Position numbers and translations under genes: made by a program
Virus record (IMG/VR): IMGVR_UViG_3300032240_000659
Coordinates: 62,001 to 126,000 of that record
Source: a virus
Direction: 5' to 3' (one strand)
DNA length: 64,000 nucleotides
Notes under the pieces: model-generated
Databases searched by the model: none
Seen by the model: only the letters and a program-made list of their open reading frames with translations
Told to the model about the DNA's origin: nothing
Shown here: positions 34,004-43,734 of the stretch, in pieces
Numbering within the stretch: position 1 is the stretch's first letter
Layout of the letters: every line of letters begins with the position of its first letter

Positions 34004-36226
34004 ATGACATATCTAGTAAAGTTTACAGATAATACAAAAACAGCCATAACAGTATTAGATTCTGGTCTTAATAGTTCTACAAGCGTTAACTTTGTAGGAA
34101 AAAATTATTCAGGGTATGCTTCTGTTATAGCAGAAAATTTCTTACACCTGTTAGAAAATTTTGCAAACGGTAGCGCACCGACAAATCCAATACAGGGGCA
34201 ATTGTGGTATAGCACTACTGATTCGTTATTAAAAGTATGGGATGGCACTAATTGGAATTCTACTGGGTCTGTTAAAAAAGCACAAACAACTTCCCCTCCA
34301 ACATCTAATGCAATAGGAGATTTATGGGTTGACACTACTACTAAACAATTATATGTTTGGGGAGGTTCTAGTTGGCTATTAATTGGGCCACAATATAGTT
34401 CTGGAAATCTTACAGGCCCTAAAAACGAAGATGTGTATGATACTAATGGAACACTTCGTAATATCTTATCTTTCTATGCCGGCAATAATATTATTGCAAT
34501 TATTAGTAAGTCATCATTTACACCTAAAGCAGTAATTACAGGTTTCTCATCAATTAATCGAGGAATTAATATTAGTTCTAATAATATTGATGATACTAAC
34601 GGATCGACTGCATTAACAAAACTTTGGGGAACAGCAGAAAAAGCAAATGCACTAATAGTAAATGATAAAGTTATTGATGCAAGTAATTTTTTAAGAAGCG
34701 ATGTACCAAGTATAACAAATAGTACATTTAGTATTAGAAGCAATAGTGGGCTTAGTATTGGTAGCGACTTATCTTTCAGTATTGCTTCTGACGATACTTC
34801 TTCAACTCCTGCAACTGTGTTGTATTCTAAAACTGGAGATAAAAGTATACAATTTAGATTAACATCCAATAATACATTATTCACATTAGTACAATTAGAT
34901 GCTACCAATGGAGGTAGAGTTGGAATAGGTGCGGGAAATGTTAATCCTCAAGCAACACTTGATATTAAAGGTACAGTAAAATCTTCTGGAAATGTAACAG
35001 TTACTGATACTACAGATGCTACTATAGTTGGAGCAACTGCAAGTATTACTACTGCCGGTGGGTTAAATGTTAATAAAAAAGCAGTTGTTGGCGGCAGTTT
35101 ATCTACATACGGTAATATTTTAGTTAATAATTTAACAGGTAATGTTGCAACATCTGGGTCTGTAATTATTCCAGGTACTGATTTAGCTTCTGGATTATAT
35201 GATATTGGTAGTTCTACTAGAAAGTTTGGAACACTATATACAACTAATGTTAGAGCAACTGATTTGTATGGAACATTTCACGGTACATTAGATGGTGATG
35301 TAAGTGGCAAAGCATCGGGATTAACAACCGCAACTACATTTAAAGTCGACGGCGACGTTGTTAGCTCAGATCTAGGTACATCTTTTAATGGAGTATCTGG
35401 CACCGGTAATGCAATATTAAAAACAGTATTAGCTACTACACATATTACTGGGAAAGATCAAGCATTAACTTCTTTAGCATCTGATCAATTTTTAATTTAT
35501 AGAACAGAAGGAACTACTGGAAGTCTAAAAAAGACATCTAAACAACTTTTTATATCAAATATTCCAACTGTCCCAGTAGGTGCAATAATGCCATTTGCTG
35601 GTCCTAAATCTAGTATTCCTAACGGATACTTATTATGTGATGGTGGCGAATTACTAATTTCTGATTACCCTGATTTATATAATTTAATTAAATTCACATA
35701 TAGACCAGCAAGCCAGTTAAAAGGTTATTCTACATTTGCACTACCTGATTTAAGAGGTCGATTCCCACTAGGTATTGACAGTATGGATAATAATAGGCAA
35801 GTTCCTGATGCAACAGCCTCAATAGATCCAATAACAGGACTTCCTTCATTATTAATTGATGCAGGCGGAAATAGAAACGGCTCAGGAACTGCATCAACTG
35901 ATCCGGCTAATCGAGTAACTGATACCACTGCTGATGTATTAGGCGGCTCGGCAGGATTTGAATCAACAAGATTGATATCTTCTAATCTTCCTGACCATAA
36001 ACACTCTTTAAAAGATGGCAATGATCAATTTTTTGCTGCCGGTTTAGGTACTGTAACAACTGCTAATGCAACTAACTTAGCAGGATTTTCATCTGGCGGC
36101 GGCGGCGGACTTGGACTTAACAACAGCGGTAGTGTAATTGGATCTTCTGGATCACCTACACCTTTATCAACTATGAATCCGTTCTTAGCTATTAATTATA
36201 TTATTTTTACAGGTAAACTTGTATGA
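34004..36226 (+). CDS. Tail fibre with C-terminal phage tail-collar domain (paralog 1)
   Basis: A 740-residue protein. The N-terminal 130 residues hold a module shared with the next three fibre genes: VGKNYSGYASVIAENFLHLL, PIQGQLWYSTTD, then IGDLWVDTT. A long beta-rich shaft follows. The C-terminus has a tail-collar domain from about residue 525: PVGAIMPFAGPKSSIPNGYL, LPDLRGRFPLG and SNLPDHKH. Collar domains form the receptor-facing foot of fibres such as T4 gp12. It overlaps the following fibre by 4 bases. Confidence 0.82.
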   Translation: MTYLVKFTDNTKTAITVLDSGLNSSTSVNFVGKNYSGYASVIAENFLHLLENFANGSAPTNPIQGQLWYSTTDSLLKVWDGTNWNSTGSVKKAQTTSPPTSNAIGDLWVDTTTKQLYVWGGSSWLLIGPQYSSGNLTGPKNEDVYDTNGTLRNILSFYAGNNIIAIISKSSFTPKAVITGFSSINRGINISSNNIDDTNGSTALTKLWGTAEKANALIVNDKVIDASNFLRSDVPSITNSTFSIRSNSGLSIGSDLSFSIASDDTSSTPATVLYSKTGDKSIQFRLTSNNTLFTLVQLDATNGGRVGIGAGNVNPQATLDIKGTVKSSGNVTVTDTTDATIVGATASITTAGGLNVNKKAVVGGSLSTYGNILVNNLTGNVATSGSVIIPGTDLASGLYDIGSSTRKFGTLYTTNVRATDLYGTFHGTLDGDVSGKASGLTTATTFKVDGDVVSSDLGTSFNGVSGTGNAILKTVLATTHITGKDQALTSLASDQFLIYRTEGTTGSLKKTSKQLFISNIPTVPVGAIMPFAGPKSSIPNGYLLCDGGELLISDYPDLYNLIKFTYRPASQLKGYSTFALPDLRGRFPLGIDSMDNNRQVPDATASIDPITGLPSLLIDAGGNRNGSGTASTDPANRVTDTTADVLGGSAGFESTRLISSNLPDHKHSLKDGNDQFFAAGLGTVTTANATNLAGFSSGGGGGLGLNNSGSVIGSSGSPTPLSTMNPFLAINYIIFTGKLV

Positions 36227-38133
36227 GCTATACAATAAACAAAACAGACGGGTCAATATTAACTGAAATTGTAGATGGTACAATTGATCAAAATGCTACT
36301 AACTTAACATTAGTTGGTAAAAATGCATTATCATACGGTGAAGCATTTAATGAAAACTTTGTTAAAATATTAGAAAATTTTGCAAATACAATTGCGCCAT
36401 CAAATCCTATTACAGGACAATTATGGTATGATACAAGCGAATCCAGATTAAAAATCTATAATAATAATTCTTGGAAAGTTGCTGGGGGAACAATAGTAGC
36501 AAATAATATCCCTTCTTCAATAACCCAAGGAGATATTTGGATTGATAGCAAGCGCCAACAACTGTATTTTAATGACGGAGTTGCTACTAGACTAGCAGGT
36601 CCTGTATATACGGCAACTCAAGGAATTTCTGGATTTAGTGTTACTGATATAGTTGACCTTAACGGAATATCTTATACTGTTGCAATGTTATATGTTAGCA
36701 ATACTTTAATAGGAATTTTTAGTAAAGCAACTTTTTATCCCGCAACTACTATTCCTGGATTTGGAACTACTAGCATTTTAATTAACGGAGTTTCTAAGAC
36801 AGTTAGTAAGCAAGTTGTTACTGGCTATACTGCTAGTGATTCTTCCGGTGGAATTTTTAAAACAACAACAAGTGTTGCACAATCTTTATTAGCAGCCGAT
36901 GGTTCATTAAGAACAGCAGAAAGTTTTTTATCTGGCACTGTTGATTCTGCGACTACTGGAACAATAAGCATCTTAAACACTACACCATTATTGTTAGGCA
37001 CTGGCGGTTCAAGTGGTAGAACTGAAATTAAAGTATCTTCTAATTCTTTCCAGATAAATTCCCAGACACTGGGACAAACTATGCAATTTAATTTGTATGA
37101 TTCAACTGGCACATTAAATCCTGCATTTTTTGTCAACGGAAACAATAAATTTGTTGGAATTTATACAAACGCTCCTACTAACACACTTGATGTTGGCGGA
37201 GATGCTAGAATTAGAGGTAGTCTAACAGTTGAGGGAAATCTTACAACTATTAGTAGTACTAATATTCAAATTTTTGATAAACTAATCGAAATTGGAAAAA
37301 GTGATACCGCTTCAAATGCAACAGCAAGTGGCGGCGGAATTAACTTAGACGCTGGATCTGATGGCGACAAAACTATTATATGGGACAATACAGGATATAA
37401 CTGGACAAGTAGTGAGCATTGGAATATTGCTACTGGTAAATCGTATAAAATAAATGCAAGCACAGTACTAGATGCATCATCGGTTTATTCTACAAATGCT
37501 CCAAATTTAGTAAGTGTTGGAACATTAACATCATTGCGTGTTGGAAATTTATCTGTTAGTACCGATAATGTTATTAGTTATTATAGCACAGTAAATGTTA
37601 ATGGTAATGTAGTTATTCAACCTAAAGGTACTGGAACAGTTGATGTAACTAATACCGCAGCCGGTCGATCAAGAATTACATCAGTTGCAGAGCCTACAAC
37701 TAATACAGATGCCGCAACAAAATATTATGTTGACTCAACAGTAAAGTCTTATAATTTATCCACGCATTTAGATACAACTAGTTTAACCAATGCTCAAATA
37801 GCTACAAACTTATTAACAAAAATATTTCCACCGTCGGAGCATTTACTATCAACTGGACCAAACGTTTATGCCGCAGTAATAGCTAGGGTTGCTTGTTATG
37901 ATCAAGGTACTACTGTTACAGTTACAGCTGGATCATTTGTTATAGGTAAAGTTTATATAATTGTTGGTGCGTCTGGCACAACTTGGACAACTATTGGGTC
38001 ACCAACAAACAATGCAGGACAAGTATTTACAGCAACCGGTGTCGGATCTGGCACTGGAACAGCCGCCCCCTACTTGAGACAATTTCTTTTAAACACAGGA
38101 AGTGGAACTTGGGCTTACCAACAAGATCTATAA
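36223..38133 (+). CDS. Tail fibre with inserted tip module (paralog 2)
   Basis: A 636-residue fibre. It shares the N-terminal module with its neighbours (LTLVGKNALSYGEAFNENF, PITGQLWYDTSE, TQGDIWIDS). The shaft includes a typical parallel-beta segment and ATKYYVDSTV. Residues about 555-620 (SFVIGKVYIIVGASGT, then VFTATGVGSGTGTA) match a module that recurs in unrelated phage virion proteins, and it interrupts the C-terminal domain. No collar domain is seen. Likely a fibre or fibre-hinge protein. Confidence 0.75.
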   Translation: MSYTINKTDGSILTEIVDGTIDQNATNLTLVGKNALSYGEAFNENFVKILENFANTIAPSNPITGQLWYDTSESRLKIYNNNSWKVAGGTIVANNIPSSITQGDIWIDSKRQQLYFNDGVATRLAGPVYTATQGISGFSVTDIVDLNGISYTVAMLYVSNTLIGIFSKATFYPATTIPGFGTTSILINGVSKTVSKQVVTGYTASDSSGGIFKTTTSVAQSLLAADGSLRTAESFLSGTVDSATTGTISILNTTPLLLGTGGSSGRTEIKVSSNSFQINSQTLGQTMQFNLYDSTGTLNPAFFVNGNNKFVGIYTNAPTNTLDVGGDARIRGSLTVEGNLTTISSTNIQIFDKLIEIGKSDTASNATASGGGINLDAGSDGDKTIIWDNTGYNWTSSEHWNIATGKSYKINASTVLDASSVYSTNAPNLVSVGTLTSLRVGNLSVSTDNVISYYSTVNVNGNVVIQPKGTGTVDVTNTAAGRSRITSVAEPTTNTDAATKYYVDSTVKSYNLSTHLDTTSLTNAQIATNLLTKIFPPSEHLLSTGPNVYAAVIARVACYDQGTTVTVTAGSFVIGKVYIIVGASGTTWTTIGSPTNNAGQVFTATGVGSGTGTAAPYLRQFLLNTGSGTWAYQQDL

Positions 38134-38145
38134 TCAGGAATAAAA

Positions 38146-39564
38146 ATGCCATATTCAATAAACAATTATTACGGACAACAAGTAGCAACGGTTGCTGACG
38201 GAACTGTAAACAAATCATTTAGCCTTGGTCTAATAGGTAAAAATTATGCTGGATACGGCACAACCTTTAACGAAAATTTTTACAGGCTACTAGAAAACTT
38301 TGCAGGTGCTTCAGCTCCTAAAGAGACCGCAGTACCTGGACAAGTTTGGTATGATTCAACATCAGATTTACTAAAGTTAAAATATTATACAGGAACAAAA
38401 TGGAATACTTTAGCAGTTAATAACATAACTACAGTAACTGATGCCCAAGCCCCTGCAAATTCTAAACTTGGAGATTTTTGGTACGATAAATTAACTAACC
38501 GTTTATCCATTTATAATGGAACTGATTATGTTTTGGTAGGACAGCAATCTATCTTAGGATTTGGAACAACGCAAATGAGGAGCCGAAGTGTTAAAGCTAG
38601 CGGGTCTAATACTTTAAAAGCTATTGTTGAAGCAGTTGTGAACGGTGTAACAACTTATATTATTTCTTCAAACCCTGATTTTACCTTAGACAACAGTACT
38701 AATACTATACTTGGATTTAGTTTAATTAAAACAGGGATCACGTTAGCAAATTCTGACACAGGAATCACTTCATCCGCTGATCGTTTCTGGGGAACTGCTA
38801 GCAATTCTGATAAATTAGGCGGTCGTCCAGCATCTGATTACGCATTATCTACAAATACTTCTTTTTCTACAATAACTGGTTTTGCAGATGCTGGCCTTAC
38901 TGTTGGCACAGAGTTTAAGATTTTTAACGATCAAGGAACCATTCCAACGTTAGTTAATCAAATAGGCAACACTATTGTTTTTAATGTAACATATAACGGT
39001 TCTCAAATAACTCCATTAAAAATAACAGGCAAAGATGTATTACCTGGTACAACAAATTATTCAAATATTGGTTCTCCCACAGTAAAGTTTGCCAGCATTT
39101 ATGCTACAAATTTTTATGGAATTACTGATAAAGCAGATTCGTTGAATGTTGGCGGCGTTTATAGAACTGCAAGCAGTGCAGTTGGCCCAAATACTATTGT
39201 TGTTAGAGACGATCAAGGTAAAATAGCTGGAGCAGTTGCTACCTCTGCAGAAGCAGTAAAACTTCAGAACATTCGAAATATTAACGGCGTGGGATTTGAT
39301 GGAACAGCTAGTATTACAATTCCGTTTGATGCTCAACAGCTTGGTGGAACAGCGCTTAATTCAACAGTAGTAACTTCTAGTTTAACTACTGTTGGTACCT
39401 TGTCTAACTTAAGAACAACCGGGTATGTTAAAATGCCAGTATATCCAACCCCAACAACTAGAGACTCTATAATAACAGCACCAGAAGCTGGCATGGTAGT
39501 TTTTATAACAGCAACTAGTAAATTCCAAGGATTCGATGGTACATTTTGGACAGATCTAAACTAA
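38146..39564 (+). CDS. Tail fibre (paralog 3)
   Basis: A 472-residue fibre. The N-terminal module is shared (LGLIGKNYAGYGTTFNENFY, AVPGQVWYDSTS, LGDFWYDKLT). The middle has a fibre repeat type (RFWGTASNSDKLGGRPASDY) that also occurs in paralog 4. The C-terminus (MPVYPTPTTRDSIITAPEAG, then FDGTFWTDL) is a short phage fibre tip. A purine-rich AGGA site precedes the ATG. Confidence 0.77.
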   Translation: MPYSINNYYGQQVATVADGTVNKSFSLGLIGKNYAGYGTTFNENFYRLLENFAGASAPKETAVPGQVWYDSTSDLLKLKYYTGTKWNTLAVNNITTVTDAQAPANSKLGDFWYDKLTNRLSIYNGTDYVLVGQQSILGFGTTQMRSRSVKASGSNTLKAIVEAVVNGVTTYIISSNPDFTLDNSTNTILGFSLIKTGITLANSDTGITSSADRFWGTASNSDKLGGRPASDYALSTNTSFSTITGFADAGLTVGTEFKIFNDQGTIPTLVNQIGNTIVFNVTYNGSQITPLKITGKDVLPGTTNYSNIGSPTVKFASIYATNFYGITDKADSLNVGGVYRTASSAVGPNTIVVRDDQGKIAGAVATSAEAVKLQNIRNINGVGFDGTASITIPFDAQQLGGTALNSTVVTSSLTTVGTLSNLRTTGYVKMPVYPTPTTRDSIITAPEAGMVVFITATSKFQGFDGTFWTDLN

Positions 39565-39574
39565 TAAAGACAGC

Positions 39575-39583
39575 ATAAATATA
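39575..39583 (+). promoter_or_regulatory. Late promoter before fibre paralog 4
   Basis: ATAAATATA, with an AAGGA ribosome site further downstream, precedes ATG 39605 by 21 bases. Confidence 0.6.
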
Positions 39584-39604
39584 CTAGAACAAGGAACAAG
39601 AGAA

Positions 39605-41137
39605 ATGCCATATACCATAAACAAGACAAGCGGGGGAGTAGTTACAGTAGTTGCAGACGGCAGTACTGATAGTACACTTGATATTAAATTAATTGGTAAG
39701 AACTTTGCTGGATACGGTGAAGTACAAAACGAAAATTTCGTAGCTCTACTAGAGAATTTTGCTAATAGTAGCCCTCCCGCTAAGCCTATAGCAGGTCAAG
39801 TCTGGTTTGACACCTCAAATAAAAAATTAAAATTTTATGATGGCAATAAATTTCGTACTACAGGCGGCGCTGAAATTGGAACAACTGAACCAGTTGGGTT
39901 AACTGAAGGTGATTTTTACTTTAATACTAATACCCGCCAATTGTTTGCTTGGTCGTTAACTGGATCGGCTAACGGAACAGCACCAGGGTTTGTATTAGTT
40001 GGGCCGGAAGCAACGTCTGGACAAGGTCTAACTCAAATGAAATCAAGGGTTGTCAATGGTCGACCAGTTGGAAATCCATCAGGTGCATTGACACAGCATC
40101 CAATTATTGAATCTCAAGTAGGTAATAATACTATTTTTATTATTAGTACAGATAGTGATTTTGATTTAGATTCATCTAATTCAATAACCGGGTTTACAAC
40201 AATTAAACAAGGTATTACTTTATGCTATACAACTACCAGCGCCCAACTTGGACAAACTACTAGCAGCCATAGATTCTGGGGTACTGCAAGTAATTCAGAA
40301 CGTCTTGGTGGATATTCAGCTAGTGATTATTCTAGATCAAGCAATGCATCGTTTACAAGTTTAGTTAATTTTGCTGATGTTGGTTTTACGGTAGGTACAA
40401 CTCCAAGATTAAGAGTTTTTAATGAAAGTGCAAGCACTCCTACTATTCAAAATCAGCTGTCTGATACTATAGTTTTTCAAACTACTGTTGCATCTGCTAC
40501 TAAAACTCCGATGCAACTAGTAGGTAATAACATTTATCCAGGTGCAAATTTAGTATCCGACATTGGATCATTAACTGCTGGCGCCGGATCTACTGCTTTA
40601 AAATTTAATAATGTTTATGCTCAATATTTTAAAGGTCGTGCTGACGAAGCAGTTGCATTAATGGTTAGTGGTGTAGCCGCAACAGCTTCGGTTGCATCAG
40701 CAAATAATTCAATTGTTGCAAGAACAGATACTGGGCAAATTAATGCAACACAATTTAACGGATTAGCAACAAGTGCTCAATATGCCGACTTGGCAGAAAA
40801 ATATCTAGCAGATGATAATTATGAACCTGGTACAGTAGTTATGGTTGGCGGCGATAAAGAAGTTACGGCAGCAACTTTTGGCTCAGTAGCATTTGGTGTT
40901 GTTAGTACTAATCCAGCTGTTAAAATGAACAGCGAGTTAAAAGACGGAATATATATTGCATTAAAAGGGCGTGTCCCTGTTAAAGTTCGTGGTGTTGTCA
41001 ATAAGGGCGACCCAATAGTTGCACATAACATTGGTATTGCAGTTGTTGATTCTGGGACTGGAAATCGACAAATTGGTATTGCTTTAGAATCAAGCGACGA
41101 CAATAGCATCAAATTGATTGAATGCGTTATACTTTAA
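39605..41137 (+). CDS. Tail fibre with YADLAE C-terminal domain (paralog 4)
   Basis: A 510-residue fibre. The N-terminal module is shared (IKLIGKNFAGYGEVQNENF, PIAGQVWFDTSN, TEGDFYFNT). The middle shares RFWGTASNSERLGGYSASDY with paralog 3. The last 120 residues form a domain common at the end of T4-like fibres: YADLAEKYLADDNYEPGTVV, IALKGRVPVKVRG and DPIVAHNIGIAVV. It has its own late promoter. A receptor-contacting or tip-folding role for this domain is inferred. Confidence 0.78.
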   Translation: MPYTINKTSGGVVTVVADGSTDSTLDIKLIGKNFAGYGEVQNENFVALLENFANSSPPAKPIAGQVWFDTSNKKLKFYDGNKFRTTGGAEIGTTEPVGLTEGDFYFNTNTRQLFAWSLTGSANGTAPGFVLVGPEATSGQGLTQMKSRVVNGRPVGNPSGALTQHPIIESQVGNNTIFIISTDSDFDLDSSNSITGFTTIKQGITLCYTTTSAQLGQTTSSHRFWGTASNSERLGGYSASDYSRSSNASFTSLVNFADVGFTVGTTPRLRVFNESASTPTIQNQLSDTIVFQTTVASATKTPMQLVGNNIYPGANLVSDIGSLTAGAGSTALKFNNVYAQYFKGRADEAVALMVSGVAATASVASANNSIVARTDTGQINATQFNGLATSAQYADLAEKYLADDNYEPGTVVMVGGDKEVTAATFGSVAFGVVSTNPAVKMNSELKDGIYIALKGRVPVKVRGVVNKGDPIVAHNIGIAVVDSGTGNRQIGIALESSDDNSIKLIECVIL

Positions 41138-41140
41138 TAC

Positions 41141-41149
41141 ATAAATAAA
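41141..41149 (+). promoter_or_regulatory. Late-promoter variant before the 429-residue gene
   Basis: ATAAATAAA lies 25 bases before ATG 41174, with AAGGAG as ribosome site. It is a weaker match than the ATAAATATA sites. The element lies between inverted ATGCGTT/AACGCAT arms. Confidence 0.5.
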
Positions 41150-41173
41150 AAACGCATATAATAAGGAGTTAAT

Positions 41174-42463
41174 ATGGCCGCTGGTCAAGGTAATAAAATT
41201 GAATTTCAGGACTATAATAATATATACAATATTATAGCCCCTGTTCTTGGAAGAAACTATGGCGGAACTGCTAGCGTTGGCTATGATAATTCTCCGAGTG
41301 CATCAACAGTTGCACAATATGCAAAAATATCTGCTCTACAATGGAGCAACTTAAGATCTGACATTTCACGTTGCCGTGGCCACCAAACCGGAGTAGATTT
41401 ATTAACTAACACTACGACTGTTAACGGACAAACTCCTTTAAGTCTCCCTAATCCAAGCGCACAATTTACTGCAACTTGCTCTGGTACTACACTAGTAGTA
41501 TCAGCAGTAGCATCGGGAACTATTCAAATTGGGTCAGTATTGTCGGGAGGCTCTATATCCGGAACCTACACAATTACAGGATTTATAAGTGGCACAAATG
41601 GCGGAATAGCTAACTATCAAGTTACTCCTGCTTTATCAATTGCAACTGCGTCAACTGTAGTATCTACTTATTATATAAAAATTACAGAAAATGATAGATC
41701 ATTGTATCAAACAATGGCCCAAGCTGCCTATGATAATAGAATTATTTCACCGCCTTCAAGTATTCCTGCCGCTAGAAAAACTACTGCAAACTTAATCCCT
41801 GGCGGAGATAAAACAAATACAGGGGGTTGGAGCGGAACTATTCGTCAGACTATTACAATATCTTTCCCACAAGAAGCAAGTGCAACTAATCCCGCTGACG
41901 GTGCCCATAGTACTGCAAGAGCATATTTTAATAGTGGAAGTCAAATATTGTTTTCTGCGTCATTTGCTAAGAATAATTCTGAAAGTAAAAACGTATCTTG
42001 GGAAACATTGTGTTCAAATTTAGGAACTATCAGATTTGGATACAACAGTTTAAGCATTACTGGTGGTGCAGGTAGTTCAACTGCAACAACTTATTCAACG
42101 TACTCTGGATATACATTACTTCCAGCTTCTGGTGCTGGTCCAAGTAGTACAGAATTGTTATTTAAACTAGTAATTAATGCTGGATCTGCTGGTACTATTG
42201 GACAGTATAATCCTAACAGTATTAAATTGTATGGAAAAAAAGTAAATAGTGGCGGCTTTGACATACTTACTTTTGTATTTGAATTTAACGACGATGCAGG
42301 TTCTACTACACCATTTGGAAGAACACCGGCACCGACTGATACACCAGTTGATGAACCAGTAAATGGTACAATGACTACATCGATACAAGCTGAATATGCA
42401 TATTCTACAACTGGCTATATTACAGTAACTCCGCCTACCGGAGCAAGTGGAACTCTTGCTTAA
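41174..42463 (+). CDS. Virion protein of unknown role, last gene of the late cassette
   Basis: A 429-residue beta-rich protein. The N-terminus (NKIEFQDYNNIYNIIAPVLG, then GYDNSPSAS) and the central part (WSGTIRQTITISFPQ, ARAYFNSGSQILFSASFAK) look like a marine T4-like structural family I know only as conserved-hypothetical. Residues about 97-172 (FTATCSGTTLVVSAVASGTI and following) form a separate Gly/Thr/Ser-rich beta module that seems inserted between the conserved parts. The C-terminal 40 residues are low-complexity. A fibre or tail decoration role is likely. Confidence 0.55.
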   Translation: MAAGQGNKIEFQDYNNIYNIIAPVLGRNYGGTASVGYDNSPSASTVAQYAKISALQWSNLRSDISRCRGHQTGVDLLTNTTTVNGQTPLSLPNPSAQFTATCSGTTLVVSAVASGTIQIGSVLSGGSISGTYTITGFISGTNGGIANYQVTPALSIATASTVVSTYYIKITENDRSLYQTMAQAAYDNRIISPPSSIPAARKTTANLIPGGDKTNTGGWSGTIRQTITISFPQEASATNPADGAHSTARAYFNSGSQILFSASFAKNNSESKNVSWETLCSNLGTIRFGYNSLSITGGAGSSTATTYSTYSGYTLLPASGAGPSSTELLFKLVINAGSAGTIGQYNPNSIKLYGKKVNSGGFDILTFVFEFNDDAGSTTPFGRTPAPTDTPVDEPVNGTMTTSIQAEYAYSTTGYITVTPPTGASGTLA

Positions 42464-42472
42464 CCAATCTTC

Positions 42473-42501
42473 TTGACATAAAAAACTAAGTAGTGTATTA
42501 T
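42473..42501 (+). promoter_or_regulatory. Sigma-70-type promoter for the glycosyltransferase block
   Basis: TTGACA (42473-42478), a 17-base spacer, TATTAT (42496-42501), followed by a GGAG ribosome site and ATG 42521. It has no ATAAATA element, so the next genes can be made before or independently of late transcription. Confidence 0.7.
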
Positions 42502-42520
42502 TATCACTACGGAGTAATTT

Positions 42521-42871
42521 ATGGACGAAAAAATTGAAAAAGCATTATCGGTGGCCAACTATATGGCCACTTTATCTAATCAACGTAGAATAATTTTTGA
42601 AGAGTTTAATCAAAAACAATTTTATTATACAAACGGTGGAACGTTTAAAGTTGATCACACGTTAATCACATTCGTTAAAAACACTATTGATCTTGGTTAT
42701 ACTGAGCAAGTTCCATTTTTAGATTCTAATCATATACCTATTATTATATCTAATGTGCAAGATTTCTTTGATAATATTGTTTCTATCTATTTTGAAGCAT
42801 TAAATGAATATGCTGCCAAATATGCAGATATAAAAAGTAAACGAAAAATTGGGGATATTGTAGAGTTATGA
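42521..42871 (+). CDS. Conserved phage protein beside the glycosyltransferases
   Basis: A 116-residue protein of a family I recognise from marine T4-like phages but without known function. The N-terminus is VANYMATLSNQRRIIFEEF, the middle GGTFKVDHTLITFV, and the end a helical NEYAAKYADIKSKRKIG. It has no transmembrane helix or enzyme motif. It is the first gene after the sigma-70-type promoter and its stop overlaps the next start by 4 bases (ATGA). Confidence 0.65.
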   Translation: MDEKIEKALSVANYMATLSNQRRIIFEEFNQKQFYYTNGGTFKVDHTLITFVKNTIDLGYTEQVPFLDSNHIPIIISNVQDFFDNIVSIYFEALNEYAAKYADIKSKRKIGDIVEL

Positions 42872-43734
42872 AAAATGGTGCATTAATATTTGCCCAAAAT
42901 AATAAACTTATTGACTATACAAAACTAGCAGTATTTGCAGGTAACAGAGTAAAACAGTTTTTAGATATACCCGTTAGTATAGTAACAGATAATGTTAAGT
43001 GGCTAGAAGAAGTATATCCTACACACCCATTTGATACTATTATAGAAATTCCTTACTATGACGAATACTATCATAGAGAAATCCACACTCATAAAGAAAT
43101 ACATGACGGAGAGTTGTGGTCATCAAAAATGGAGTGGAAAAATATATCTAGGACACAAGTATATAATTTGTCTCCCTACGATAAGACGTTAGTAATAGAT
43201 AGTGATTATATTATTAGTTCTTCTGTTTTAAAAACAGCATTTAATATCGACGCTGATTTACAAATTTATAGTGATAGTTTTGATTTAGCAGATTGGAGAT
43301 CAACATCTGAATTTCATAGGGTAAATCCTTACTCGGTTAAATTTTATTGGGCAACTACTTTTGTTTTTCAAAAAAATTTAATTACTGAATCTTTTTTTAA
43401 TTTAATTGACTATATTAAATTAAATTGGTTTTATTTTAGAACTCTTTATAGTATACAATCTCCATTATTTAGAAACGATTTTGCATTTAGTATTGCTATA
43501 CACATTATGAATGGCAAAACTAATGGAGAATTTTCTAGTGATCTACCTGGCAGGATGTACTATTCATTAGACAAAGATTTTCTAGTATCTGCTAATAATG
43601 AAAAATTAAAATTTTTATTATCTAAAAAAGATTATCCTGGAGAATATACTTTAGCAAAAACTTCAGGACTTGATATTCATATTATGAATAAACAAAGTTT
43701 AATAAGAATGATAGACGGAGGTTTAGGTGTCTAA
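42868..43734 (+). CDS. GT-A type glycosyltransferase
   Basis: A 288-residue protein. It starts with a strand typical of nucleotide-sugar folds (GALIFAQNN). Near residue 110 a DSD motif (TLVIDSDYII) would bind metal and nucleotide sugar. A W/F/Y-rich C-terminal half follows, with IHIMNKQSLIRM near the end, where a histidine often completes the metal site. Donor and acceptor are unknown; phage DNA, virion protein or host surface sugar are possible. It is AT-rich and overlaps the next GT gene by 8 bases. Confidence 0.65.
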   Translation: MKNGALIFAQNNKLIDYTKLAVFAGNRVKQFLDIPVSIVTDNVKWLEEVYPTHPFDTIIEIPYYDEYYHREIHTHKEIHDGELWSSKMEWKNISRTQVYNLSPYDKTLVIDSDYIISSSVLKTAFNIDADLQIYSDSFDLADWRSTSEFHRVNPYSVKFYWATTFVFQKNLITESFFNLIDYIKLNWFYFRTLYSIQSPLFRNDFAFSIAIHIMNGKTNGEFSSDLPGRMYYSLDKDFLVSANNEKLKFLLSKKDYPGEYTLAKTSGLDIHIMNKQSLIRMIDGGLGV

